IMG/VR virus record: IMGVR_UViG_3300032675_000164
Span: 1-20,059 of that record
Strand: one strand, 5' to 3'
Source: a virus
Length of the DNA: 20,059 bases
Within the stretch, counting starts at the first letter, position 1, and every line of letters starts with the position of its first letter. The notes under the pieces were generated by a model, which ran no database searches, was not told the DNA's origin, and was given only the letters and a program-made list of their open reading frames with translations. This document shows, in pieces, positions 12,102 through 20,059 of this stretch. A program made the position numbers and the translations under genes.

Positions 12102-13712
12102 TTATGTTGTTAATGTTATTGATGAATAATTAATTAATGCAATATTTTCAGAAATAATTTCTATATCTAATATAGGATTTGTATGAGAAGAACTAAGATT
12201 AATTATAAGATTTGTTCCTGAAGATGTTACAGAAGTAATACCAAAAGCATTATTAGATGAAATATTTAACAATGAAGTTAAACTACCAAAACCAATAGTA
12301 GATTCAAAAGGAATTGGATTTGAACTGTTAAATGTTCCATCAATTCCTCTAATGCGAATCATATGTTTATAATTTTCTCCAGTTTGAGAAGTAATTGGAA
12401 TAGTAATTGTTGAGCCTGTTCCTGATACTATTTGAGCTGTAATAGTTTTTTTATATAAAATACCAGTAGAAGAAGGTAAAGAAATAACACCTTGTAATGT
12501 TGGATTGTTATATAGTTGATTTACTGTTTTGCAAAATAATGTATAACTAGGATTACCAGCAAAAGCTGTTGTATCGTTTACACTACCAGCTAAAAATACT
12601 TGAGTGCTAGAAGTTCCAAAAGTTGCATAGTCGTAGTTAAATGCTACAACACTAGCTATTGCTTTACCAAGGCTGCTTACATAAGTATTAGACCAAGCAA
12701 AGTTTACAGGCGTATTTACTGTAATAGAATTTGCAGCAGTTCCTGTTTGAATAGGGCCTACTGCATAACTAGGGTAAGCTGTGTAGTTTGGTTGATATAA
12801 AGACATACAACCATAAGACCACATAGAATTAATGGTTAAATTACTAGAAGATGTACTAATAACTCCATTTCCATAACTACCTTCAGCACCACAACTATTT
12901 AAAGTCATGTAACTTTGTAAAAATTGATAAACACCATTAGGGTCTGTAGGAATTCCAAAACCATATCCATAAGGATTGCTACCAGTAGTTCCCCAGTTGC
13001 AATTATCAGCAGCACAGCTATTCATTACTGAATAATCTGTTTGATTAAACAAATACGCAGGGCCAGTATTAGCAGCATAGCAATTATTAAAAGTTAAAGA
13101 AGTTTTTTGATTTGCGCTATTAAAGTTAAATCCGTATCCAGAACTTACAGCTTGCACGTTTTCAAATTCATACAAGAAAATACCAACAGTATCTACCATT
13201 GCGTTCAAGAAATAGTTAAGGGCTACACGTTTTACAGAGCCTTTAGCTGGAATAGACGTACCAAAAGTAATGCCATTTAATGAACCAGTAGTTATACCTT
13301 GAGTAGCACTTCCGCTAATACTTAAATCCCAAATATGATTCCAGCCACCAACAACATAAAAAACAGTAATATAAGAATTACCATCAATAGTTTCAGGTGT
13401 TAAATTTGTTCTTGTAATTGTAGTAGCAACTAATCCAGCGCCTTTTATTATTACTCCTCTACGCAATTGCAATGCTTTAGTAGTTACATAATTACCAGGA
13501 GGAAAATATAAAGTTCCTCCATTATTTGTAGAATTTAAATAAGCTAAAGCATTTTGAATAGAATTTGTATCATCAGTAACTCCATCGCCAACTGCTCCAA
13601 AATCTTTAACAGAAATTGATTCTTGCAATTTTAAATTAATTGGCATATTTACTGCTCCTGCTGGAGTAGTACCACCATTCATTAAATCATATTTTGGAAT
13701 TAATATAGTCAT
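12102..13712 (-). CDS. Pectate-lyase-like beta-helix tailspike
   Basis: The 536-residue protein has the classic start of a pectate-lyase superfamily 3 beta-helix: VKDFGAVGDGVTDDT (35-49), GGTLYFPPGNY (65-75) and RGVIIKGAG (85-93). Repeated Asn/Gly/Ser-rich strands run to about residue 330. The rest is a different, Ser/Thr/Asn-rich beta region, presumably the trimer end. Such spikes bind and often cleave surface polysaccharides, so it may be the receptor-binding depolymerase; catalytic residues cannot be assigned from sequence. The first 30 residues are short (MNGGTTPAGAVNMP) and could dock to a partner. The 3' part is strikingly AT-rich: the 60-base line beginning at 12121 holds only 10 G/C bases and the one at 12241 holds 15, against 24 in the line at 9241. 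Confidence 0.85.
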   Translation of the reverse strand: MTILIPKYDLMNGGTTPAGAVNMPINLKLQESISVKDFGAVGDGVTDDTNSIQNALAYLNSTNNGGTLYFPPGNYVTTKALQLRRGVIIKGAGLVATTITRTNLTPETIDGNSYITVFYVVGGWNHIWDLSISGSATQGITTGSLNGITFGTSIPAKGSVKRVALNYFLNAMVDTVGIFLYEFENVQAVSSGYGFNFNSANQKTSLTFNNCYAANTGPAYLFNQTDYSVMNSCAADNCNWGTTGSNPYGYGFGIPTDPNGVYQFLQSYMTLNSCGAEGSYGNGVISTSSSNLTINSMWSYGCMSLYQPNYTAYPSYAVGPIQTGTAANSITVNTPVNFAWSNTYVSSLGKAIASVVAFNYDYATFGTSSTQVFLAGSVNDTTAFAGNPSYTLFCKTVNQLYNNPTLQGVISLPSSTGILYKKTITAQIVSGTGSTITIPITSQTGENYKHMIRIRGIDGTFNSSNPIPFESTIGFGSLTSLLNISSNNAFGITSVTSSGTNLIINLSSSHTNPILDIEIISENIALINYSSITLTT

Positions 13713-13720
13713 TTTGTGCC

Positions 13721-16700
13721 CTATGCGATATTAGCTGCTTTGAGTCTTGCTCTTAGCGATTGAAGTTCTGCAATAATAATAGCCATTTTTGCCGAAGAAG
13801 AAAAGTCAACTTGTTGATATTCTGGTTTACCATCTTTTCCTATTGCATTAGGCTGTCCTGTAACTGCTTGAGGTATAACATTTTGATATTCATCAGCAAT
13901 AAATCCAATATCTTTTGTTCCGTTTGACCATGTAAAAGAGCTTGGTTTAAAAGCATCAATATATGACCCACTATCAACAAATGGAATTATGTTGGATTTT
14001 AATCTTCTATCCGATGTAGCGTTATAAAGAGTAGCAACTCCATTATAAGAAATAGTGCCGACAGTTGTTGAAGCAGAATAAAAACGGACAAGCTCACCAG
14101 AGCCTCCATTAGACATATTTATACCCAATGGAAAATTAGGAGCATTGACAAGTAAAATATTCAAATTACTTGCGTTTGCTCCTTGTAAACTACCAGCACC
14201 TGAAGAATTGCTACCATTTACTGTTAATTTTCCTGCTGATGTTGTAGTACCTATTAACAAATTACCATTAGAATCAATACGCATTCTTTCTGCCCCAGCG
14301 TTTGAATCATAAAATGCTAATACTCCTGCGCCACCAATGTTATAACTAATGTAGTTTGGATTTGTTCCTGAAGCATTAAACTGTAATTGAGCATTACCCG
14401 AAGGATTTGAAAGTCTAAGATATCCTTGTCCTGCGATTTCAACTTGTACTGAAGGACTGCTTGTACCAATTCCAAGTCTATTGTTTGTAGAATCCCAAAA
14501 TAAATTAGACGAGCTTCCTAATGCAGAAGTGCCTTGACCAAAAGGAATATATCCTTGCGTAAGTGTTGTTAATCCTGTGCCACCATTTGATACTGGCAAT
14601 GTTCCAATTCCACTTAATAATTGTGCAGTAGTAGCTACAGTATGAGCTGATGTTCCATTTCCATACAAAATTCCAGTTAATGTTCCAGCTTCCCCTGTTC
14701 CACCATTTGCAGCACTTAACGTACCACTTAAAGTAAAAGTTCCTGAACTTGTAATTGGTGATCCACTAAAAGAAAGTCCAGTTGTACCACCTGAAGCAGC
14801 AACGCTAGTAACAGTTCCTACTCCAGAAGGAGATCCCCAAACAAAAGTAGATCCATTCCAGCCAAGATAAGTGCTAGCAGTTGATGGAGCAGTTATAAAG
14901 CTAGTAGCTCCCGATCCTGTGTTGTAAACAATTTCATTGGCAGTTCCACCTAATATGTTTGTTGTATTTGTGGAATTTGTGACTGCAGTCGATCCAATAG
15001 CTGAAACTAATTGCGCAGCAGTAGCTACAGTATGCGCGCTTGTACCATTTCCATATAAAACACCAGTAAGAGTGCCTGCAACACCAGTACCTCCGTAAGA
15101 AGCGCCAATAACGGATGCATTCCATATACCAGTAGAAATTGCTCCACTTGAATTTATTTGAAATGCTAGAGTTCCACCGCTATATGTATATATGTCAAAT
15201 AATTCAGTTAACTGGCCACTTAATCCATATATTTTTAATGGTACTGTTGATGTTGAGTAAGCAGTAATTACAGCAGAATTAATTGCTGGAGCTTGATTTA
15301 AAACAACCGCAGCTCCTGCGCCAGTTCCTGTTGCAGTTGTTACACCAGTTCCACCATAAGCAACGGGAATAGTTGATCCATTCCAAGTACCAGTTGTAAT
15401 AGTTCCCAAAGTGGTCAAGCTAGTTGATCCTGCCAATGGAGATGCGCCAACGGTGTTATAAGAAATAGTTAATGCAGACCCACCATTAAATGTAGATCCC
15501 GATGCAGCGCCTGATCCGCTATTGTTAATGGTCAATGCGTTTGTTGTGCTTGCGCTGACGGTTGTAGATCCACCCAATGAAACCAAATTGCCATTAATCG
15601 TAATTGATGAATTAGTTAATGAGCTATTGCCAATATTTGACAATGTATTGGTTGATCCACTAATTGAAACACCAGCTAAAGTGCTTAATGTTCCACCTAA
15701 TGATAAAGAGCTTGATCCAATAGTTACTGAACTATTTGCAAGCTGAGCATTGCTAATCGTGCCACTTAATGCGCTAGTTGGAATGGTTGTGGAAGCAGTT
15801 ACGTTTCCGCTACCATTGGCATACATATAGCCAGTTAAGCCAGTAACCGCCAAATTGGTTGTGGTTAGGCTTGTAAATGATTCGCTTGTTGATCCAGCGA
15901 TTCTTTCCCATTTTCCATTGCCAAAAATTGCCCAATCACCAACAGACCATAATGCATTTCCATCAAGATTGGTTGTGCCGGCAACAGAAACAATGTAGTA
16001 ATAACCTTGAGTTCCAACGCTTGAAGTCAGAGTAGGACTATTTGTCGATGCATTCCAAGTTCCTTGATAGCTTGGAGCATTAGTCGCTTGGGTGCTGATT
16101 GAAGTGATTTGACCTTGAGCATTTACTGTTAAAATAGGAATTACCGAAGCAGATCCATAAGTACCAGCAGTTACTCCGCTATTGGCTAAAGCAATTGTGA
16201 CTGCGCTTGCGCCATTGTATGAAGTTCCTGAAAGTCCAGTTCCTATGGTTAAAACATAAGGATTGACAGCAGTAATTGTTGTAGAACCACCCAGGCTAAC
16301 CGCATTACCATTAATGGTGATAGAGCTATTAGCAAGATAAGAATTAGCTACTGGAGTGCCATTCCAAACCCCTGTCGTGATTGTTCCTACAGTTGCAAGA
16401 TTAGGAATTGAGGTAATTGCCGATTGAGTTGCGCCAGTTACGGAAGCAGCAGTTCCAGTTGTGTTTTGATTTAGCGTAGGTACGTCAGCAGCCACTAACG
16501 CTCTAAATGTTGGAGTTCCTGCGCTACCATTTGGGGCAGCAAAAAAGGTGTTTGCAGTTTCAGAGTTAAGCGTTGCAGTTAAAGTGCCTGATCCTGTAAC
16601 TGGAGATCCCGAAATGCTAAATATTGAAGGCAAAGATAAGCCAACGCTTGTGACAGTACCGCCTGATCCAGTTGCGCTTAATGTACCGCCCGAAAATGAA

Positions 16701-17254
16701 ATTCCCGATCCAATTGAAACATTAGAAAAACCACCTGATCCATTGCCATAAAGCAAAGATGATCCGCTTGTTTGAGGTGCTGGGGTAAACCCTAATGCAG
16801 TATCAACATCCGAGCTAGTCAAAGTGACTGCGCCTGTTCTTCCGTTAAAACTATTAACTCCGCTAGTGGTCAAAACGGTGTATTTGACGTTTCCTGAATT
16901 GTCAACAACTTGCCAAGCGCTACCATGCGTCCAAGTGAGCTTGTCTCCGACATTCAATTGAATGTCAAGAATCTTGTATGTTGTCGCAGTATCTAAATAT
17001 TGAATCGTAACAACTTGATAAACCGTATCCGTATTTAAAACGGTAATCATATCAATGTCGCGAATTGTATTGGCAGCAGGAGCGCTACATATCGTGACAG
17101 GAGTTGTTCCGTTTGAATTAGATAACTGAGTTGCTCCTAAATAAGTGCTTGCAGTTTGATCTGAATAGGAAACAACGATCTGAAGATTATTTGTGGTCTT
17201 GGCAGTGCCAAGCAATAATTGAAGCGATCGGTTTATTGTGTCAAGTCTTATCAT
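13721..17254 (-). CDS. Large tail fibre with C-terminal S74 intramolecular chaperone
   Basis: The 1177-residue protein has a globular N-terminal domain (about 1-130; LDTINRSLQLLLG, then a beta-rich part to WQVVDNSGNVKYTV), probably the attachment end. The fibre motif VNSFNGRTGAVTLTSSDV (133-150) follows, and then a long Ser/Thr/Gly repeat shaft with GGTG, YGNGTS and TTGTWNGS segments. Residues about 940-955 hold the NRLGIGTSSP signature seen in S74-bearing fibres. The last 97 residues are a peptidase S74 domain: SDRRLKSNI at 1081-1089, FIADEYQNVIPQAV (1118-1131) and a terminal helix. By analogy with endosialidase chaperones, Ser1081 is the expected cleavage nucleophile, so the mature fibre probably ends at 1080. 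It lies directly after the gp26-slot protein, with which it shares a repeat module. Confidence 0.88.
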   Translation of the reverse strand: MIRLDTINRSLQLLLGTAKTTNNLQIVVSYSDQTASTYLGATQLSNSNGTTPVTICSAPAANTIRDIDMITVLNTDTVYQVVTIQYLDTATTYKILDIQLNVGDKLTWTHGSAWQVVDNSGNVKYTVLTTSGVNSFNGRTGAVTLTSSDVDTALGFTPAPQTSGSSLLYGNGSGGFSNVSIGSGISFSGGTLSATGSGGTVTSVGLSLPSIFSISGSPVTGSGTLTATLNSETANTFFAAPNGSAGTPTFRALVAADVPTLNQNTTGTAASVTGATQSAITSIPNLATVGTITTGVWNGTPVANSYLANSSITINGNAVSLGGSTTITAVNPYVLTIGTGLSGTSYNGASAVTIALANSGVTAGTYGSASVIPILTVNAQGQITSISTQATNAPSYQGTWNASTNSPTLTSSVGTQGYYYIVSVAGTTNLDGNALWSVGDWAIFGNGKWERIAGSTSESFTSLTTTNLAVTGLTGYMYANGSGNVTASTTIPTSALSGTISNAQLANSSVTIGSSSLSLGGTLSTLAGVSISGSTNTLSNIGNSSLTNSSITINGNLVSLGGSTTVSASTTNALTINNSGSGAASGSTFNGGSALTISYNTVGASPLAGSTSLTTLGTITTGTWNGSTIPVAYGGTGVTTATGTGAGAAVVLNQAPAINSAVITAYSTSTVPLKIYGLSGQLTELFDIYTYSGGTLAFQINSSGAISTGIWNASVIGASYGGTGVAGTLTGVLYGNGTSAHTVATAAQLVSAIGSTAVTNSTNTTNILGGTANEIVYNTGSGATSFITAPSTASTYLGWNGSTFVWGSPSGVGTVTSVAASGGTTGLSFSGSPITSSGTFTLSGTLSAANGGTGEAGTLTGILYGNGTSAHTVATTAQLLSGIGTLPVSNGGTGLTTLTQGYIPFGQGTSALGSSSNLFWDSTNNRLGIGTSSPSVQVEIAGQGYLRLSNPSGNAQLQFNASGTNPNYISYNIGGAGVLAFYDSNAGAERMRIDSNGNLLIGTTTSAGKLTVNGSNSSGAGSLQGANASNLNILLVNAPNFPLGINMSNGGSGELVRFYSASTTVGTISYNGVATLYNATSDRRLKSNIIPFVDSGSYIDAFKPSSFTWSNGTKDIGFIADEYQNVIPQAVTGQPNAIGKDGKPEYQQVDFSSSAKMAIIIAELQSLRARLKAANIA
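14603..14704 (-). repeat. Fibre shaft repeat unit, copy A
   Basis: This encodes residues 851-884 of the fibre, starting GGTGEAGTLTG and ILYGNGTSA. It matches copy B at 14993-15094 in 29 of 34 residues, with similar DNA, 390 bases apart in the same direction. It probably arose by internal duplication and could drive recombination that changes shaft length. Confidence 0.85.
14993..15094 (-). repeat. Fibre shaft repeat unit, copy B
   Basis: This encodes residues 721-754, starting GGTGVAGTLTG and VLYGNGTSA. It differs from copy A at five of 34 positions, all but one conservative. It is part of the beta-repeat shaft. Confidence 0.85.
16679..16765 (-). repeat. YGNG module in the fibre, third copy of a cross-gene repeat
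   Basis: Residues 164-192 of the fibre read LLYGNGSGGFSNVSIG and a following beta strand, GISFSGGTL. The same layout appears twice in the neighbouring gp26-slot protein. The copies are aligned by eye and are alike at protein level. Confidence 0.75.
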
Positions 17255-17257
17255 AAA

Positions 17258-17857
17258 TTATCCATGCGCTGCAGCAAAAGCATAACTAGCTGGAGAAGTT
17301 CCACCACCACCAGTAGCAGACAAAACACCGCCAATAAATGACAAATTAGCTCCAATAGTTACGTTATTAAACCCGCCAGTTCCATTTCCATAAAGAATTG
17401 AATTTCCAACAGTTCCTATTGTATTTAAAACCCCAGCAATAAACGATAAATTATTTCCAATAGTGACATTTTCAAACCCGCCAGTTCCATCTCCTGCAAG
17501 AACGTTATTTCCTGTTGTTGGAGGAGCATAATCAACTTTAGGAATTGCTTGTTCTAAAGCAGTTCCATTGCCTTTAATCATTCCTGAAACAGTTGTCTCA
17601 AGCGTTAATGTTGAATTTGGCCCACTAACTACAATTCCATTAAATCCATTTAAATTTTCGACAGTTAAATTCAATAATGCCTGTTGTTCAACTTGTGGCA
17701 GACTTAAATTTGGAGTGAAATTACCACCAGTTCTTTGATATAACTGAATTAAAAACATTAACCAAGGCTGACTTACTTGGCCGTTTTGATCCAAAAAAGG
17801 TACTGACAAATAAGGTACATTTGTTGATAAATTGGCTGATGGTGCTGGAGTTGTCAT
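17258..17857 (-). CDS. Small protein in the gp26 (tail needle/plug) slot
   Basis: The 199-residue gene follows the gp10-like gene with an ATGA overlap, the slot P22 gives to gp26, the trimeric needle that seals the neck. The N-terminus has VPYLSVPFLDQNGQVSQPWL (14-33) followed by MFLIQLYQRTGG, a start shared by small phage proteins near fibre genes. By eye it echoes P22 gp26's FSQSYLLYVIAQ segment (remembered). A middle part follows, and then two tandem 35-residue beta modules. It lacks the long coiled coil of gp26, so it may be a short plug or the adaptor that carries the following fibre. Three bases separate it from the fibre start. Confidence 0.68.
   Translation of the reverse strand: MTTPAPSANLSTNVPYLSVPFLDQNGQVSQPWLMFLIQLYQRTGGNFTPNLSLPQVEQQALLNLTVENLNGFNGIVVSGPNSTLTLETTVSGMIKGNGTALEQAIPKVDYAPPTTGNNVLAGDGTGGFENVTIGNNLSFIAGVLNTIGTVGNSILYGNGTGGFNNVTIGANLSFIGGVLSATGGGGTSPASYAFAAAHG
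17321..17407 (-). repeat. YGNG module in the gp26-slot protein, second copy
   Basis: Residues 151-179 of the 199-residue protein (ILYGNGTGGFNNVTIG, then NLSFIGGVL) repeat residues 116-144 with a period of 35 residues and match the fibre module. Confidence 0.85.
17426..17512 (-). repeat. YGNG module in the gp26-slot protein, first copy
   Basis: Residues 116-144 (VLAGDGTGGFENVTIG, then NLSFIAGVL) form the first copy of the tandem 35-residue unit. In place of YGNG it has AGDG, so it is the more diverged copy. Confidence 0.85.
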
Positions 17858-19302
17858 CTGTGGTTAGGCGCAGCATCAATAAAAGCCCCTGAAAGGGCAG
17901 TTTTAACAGGATCAGACCAAGAAAGCTGAAATACTCTATCTCGAGCCATGCCAAGACGCATCCATTGAATAGAAGTCAAATAGGTGCCTTCTACACCCAT
18001 AGTTTGACCTACTGGATTACCAAAAGATTTACCGCGATCATCCGACCATTCAAGAAATACTGTTATAGGCTGATTTTCGTTGCCGTTACCTGATTCCATT
18101 TCAGCAATAAAAGACTTATATCGAATACGATTTGAATTATCATCTTCTGAATGATAAAAACCACGAGTTCGAACGATTGGGCCACCAAAGTCAGAATAAT
18201 TATTCTGATCTAAGGCATAAAGATTGCCATTTTGCCAATCACCGACAACAAGAGTGTTGTAAGCGAAAGCAAAGCAATTACCACGATGACGGTTAAATTG
18301 TCCATTATTGTCAGTCCAAAGCCATTCATTCCATTGCGCGTTTGAAAGATCAAATACCCAAGTCTTATTTGCAGTCGGGAAAGTCACTACATAAAAATAA
18401 TGACCGTTAAATTGATATGTGTACCCAATCGCGTCAGAGATGGTTGGATAGGTTTGAAGTTCTTGATCAATTGCAAACGTGCTTATTTGTTGAGCATTAA
18501 AGTTGTTTGTTTTGCAGATTGTGGCCGTACCCTGTGGAGATTGTGCAACCCAATAAAGCTCTCCATCCATTTGAGCGATTGAATTTGTTGCAGCGCAACC
18601 ATATTGAATAAATGATCCAGGTAAGCGTTCAAAAGGGAATGTAGTATTTCCTGCATTAAACCAAACCTCCGTAGTTACTTCGCCAAAAAGATAAATGTAT
18701 CTGCGAGCAATTCCAATGCCGACTAAATTATCTGAATAACCATCTTTTGATGCGTAATCTACTGGATCTATAACGATTTCATTATCAAGCGATATATACC
18801 ATTGATTTGTGCCTGGACGATTAAAAACAAAATATCCATCAACAAAATTGACTTGATTTGAACCATAAAATCCACTTTGATCTGCGACATTATCAACAGG
18901 GGCTAAAACATTGCCAACAAGCTCAACAGTCCATCCGGCAGGGTTGCTAGCGCTATAAGTAGTTCCATCAACAATGAATAAATAAACCCCATTGTCAACC
19001 ATTGAAACAGGGCCATCATAAGATGAGATTGTTCCTAATGATGTTAATTCCCAGTTTGAACTAATTGCATAAACGGTATTGTTGCAAACACCATAAAGAG
19101 TGCCATTGCTTGCAAAAAACAATCCGCGCCATCCATTAACTCCAGCAGTTGCTAAAGTGGTAAGTCCTGGCGTTGGATAATGCGTAAAAGGAAAAACCGC
19201 AGCATCAGGATTTTTTTCAAGAAAAAGATTGATGCATCGTTGCGCACCAGCGATGACGCTCTTGGTTTGGTATGCGCCTGTGACTAGAGCAGCTTTAGTC
19301 AT
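17854..19302 (-). CDS. P22 gp10-like packaged-DNA stabilisation protein
   Basis: The 482-residue product matches the family of P22 gp10 (472 residues), a neck protein that stacks under gp4 and seals the packaged DNA. It is a beta-propeller-like protein with repeated W/Y-G/D segments. Typical parts are the start KSVIAGAQRCINLFLEKNPD (14-33), GWRGLFFASNGTLYGVCN, IARRYIYLFGEVTTEVWFN and the C-terminal LEWSDDRGKSFG and WMRLGMARDRVFQLSWSDP. The start overlaps the gp4-like stop as TAATG. Order gp4-gp10-next gene is as in P22. The identification is strong from these segments and the order. Confidence 0.9.
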   Translation of the reverse strand: MTKAALVTGAYQTKSVIAGAQRCINLFLEKNPDAAVFPFTHYPTPGLTTLATAGVNGWRGLFFASNGTLYGVCNNTVYAISSNWELTSLGTISSYDGPVSMVDNGVYLFIVDGTTYSASNPAGWTVELVGNVLAPVDNVADQSGFYGSNQVNFVDGYFVFNRPGTNQWYISLDNEIVIDPVDYASKDGYSDNLVGIGIARRYIYLFGEVTTEVWFNAGNTTFPFERLPGSFIQYGCAATNSIAQMDGELYWVAQSPQGTATICKTNNFNAQQISTFAIDQELQTYPTISDAIGYTYQFNGHYFYVVTFPTANKTWVFDLSNAQWNEWLWTDNNGQFNRHRGNCFAFAYNTLVVGDWQNGNLYALDQNNYSDFGGPIVRTRGFYHSEDDNSNRIRYKSFIAEMESGNGNENQPITVFLEWSDDRGKSFGNPVGQTMGVEGTYLTSIQWMRLGMARDRVFQLSWSDPVKTALSGAFIDAAPNHR

Positions 19303-20045
19303 TAGCCTGCGCTCCCAACGTAGAAGTCGCCATAAATATTGTATGCGCCAGACTTGCCACGCAAGGCAACAGGCATATGCAATAAAGGAATCTGAGAGTT
19401 GACTTCTTCGATGGCTCGCATTGAGGCTTCAGCATATCCAGTCAATTCAGGGGTAATTGGCAATCCATACATGACGCAAATACGTCTAGCAAGATTCCAA
19501 TGCAAAGCATCTAAATATTCAGGAGGCAATACGATCTGATCATTGATAGTTTGGAATGCTTCCAATTGCACCATGACCGAAATAAAGATTTCATATTGGT
19601 TATTTGGTACTGGCCAAATATATAGCTCTCCCAACGGAAAGCCTGTGTTGTAGTAGGCATACTGAGGGAAAGCATTTAAATTCTTAATGGAGATTCGGTT
19701 GTAATCTTCCTGCGCTCTTAACACTTCCAATGGGTAATCCACAGGAAGCGGAGTGTTTTTGTTCATGCGGAAAAAAGCGCTTTCGAGCTTTACTGGTCTT
19801 GTGATATTAAAATCACCGCCTGTTCCAACTGAATAGCTTAATGCGCCTGTCGCTTGCAAACCAACGGTTACAAGGTTGTAAACCATGTAGCGCCTGCGTT
19901 GCCATTGCGCCATCATCATGTTTAACTGATTAAAACAGTCATTCGTATCCTGTGCCAACGGGGTTTGACCCACACCGATCACATTTGCAGTCTTAAGGGC
20001 TAAATTAATAATGTCTGACGGTGTTGTTGGCAATGGTTGTGTCAT
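19302..20045 (-). CDS. P22 gp4-like head-completion (tail accessory) protein
   Basis: The 247-residue product has the helical N-terminus of the P22_Tail-4 family (PF11650, from memory): SDIINLALKTANVIG (10-24), CFNQLNMMMAQWQRRR (37-52), then a beta middle with TRPVKLESAFFR (82-93) and the later PPEYLDALHWNLARRICVMY (174-193). P22 gp4 (166 residues) binds the portal ring first during neck assembly. The extra length here is in the beta middle. ATG 20045 has only a weak AGG site upstream. The gene before it, expected to be portal- or head-related, lies beyond the window edge. Confidence 0.85.
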   Translation of the reverse strand: MTQPLPTTPSDIINLALKTANVIGVGQTPLAQDTNDCFNQLNMMMAQWQRRRYMVYNLVTVGLQATGALSYSVGTGGDFNITRPVKLESAFFRMNKNTPLPVDYPLEVLRAQEDYNRISIKNLNAFPQYAYYNTGFPLGELYIWPVPNNQYEIFISVMVQLEAFQTINDQIVLPPEYLDALHWNLARRICVMYGLPITPELTGYAEASMRAIEEVNSQIPLLHMPVALRGKSGAYNIYGDFYVGSAG

Positions 20046-20059
20046 TTTTTAGGCCTGCC

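Noticed and set aside
15522-16751. Plus-strand frames opposite the fibre repeats
   Set aside because: The Pro/Val/Asp-rich sequence is the reverse reading of the Gly/Thr/Ser repeat codons, so it is a composition artefact.
1-20059. CRISPR array, tRNA gene, insertion sequence, toxin-antitoxin or defence system
   Set aside because: I looked for regularly spaced repeats, cloverleaf ends, transposase motifs and known defence domains on both strands and saw none. The only substantial repeats lie in the fibre genes and at the two lysis junctions.

Overview
The window looks like about 20 kb of a tailed, P22-type podovirus genome (or a prophage of that type), not host chromosome. The calls rest on reading the proteins; no database search was possible. 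The DNA is AT-leaning, genes are packed with stop-start overlaps (ATGA, TAATG), and no rRNA, tRNA, CRISPR or transposon is visible. The host is probably a Gram-negative bacterium, because the lysis cassette encodes an Rz/Rz1 spanin pair and the early region encodes a putative lipoprotein. Small early proteins and the virion set resemble those of phages of Burkholderiales and other proteobacteria, so a low-GC betaproteobacterium is a reasonable guess that the sequence cannot prove.

Plus strand, 1-4025: a compact early/middle operon of small genes. It has a recombination core: an ERF-family single-strand annealing protein (436-1089), a Gp157-family protein (1099-1602) and a small protein with an SSB-like acidic tip (1611-1868). 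After these come a small HTH protein, several unrecognised conserved-looking small proteins, a Cys-rich miniprotein and a putative lipoprotein. The operon meets the late operon tail to tail, and the two coding regions overlap by 17 bases at 4009-4025.

Minus strand, 20045 down to 4009: the late operon. Read in transcription order, it starts with the tail and ejection block in P22 order: gp4-like head-completion factor, gp10-like stabilisation protein, a small protein in the gp26 slot, then a giant S74-terminated fibre, a pectate-lyase-like beta-helix tailspike, a small conserved protein, a gp14-like GNAT-fold protein, and ejection proteins in the gp7, gp20 and gp16 positions. A 103-base gap with a hairpin follows, then a short protein with a tail-adaptor-like start in the position P22 uses for its tailspike. 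The lysis module comes last: a 59-residue membrane protein, a two-TM membrane protein, a GTA-type holin, Rz with Rz1 nested in another frame, a GH24 lysozyme, and a small TraR-like zinc-finger protein.

The late genes describe one process. gp4, gp10 and the gp26-slot protein close the neck. The fibre and spike find and probably trim the surface receptor. The gp7/gp20/gp16-like proteins are ejected to carry DNA through the envelope. Holin, lysozyme and spanins release progeny. Terminase, portal, coat, integrase and repressor are not in the window; by P22 order, portal and coat should lie beyond the right edge on the minus strand. The points most worth a second look are a 16-base direct repeat that exactly brackets the spanin gene, a sequence module shared between the gp26-slot protein and the neighbouring fibre, an S74 chaperone-like end on an ejection protein, and a stub-like adaptor protein in the gene-9 position.
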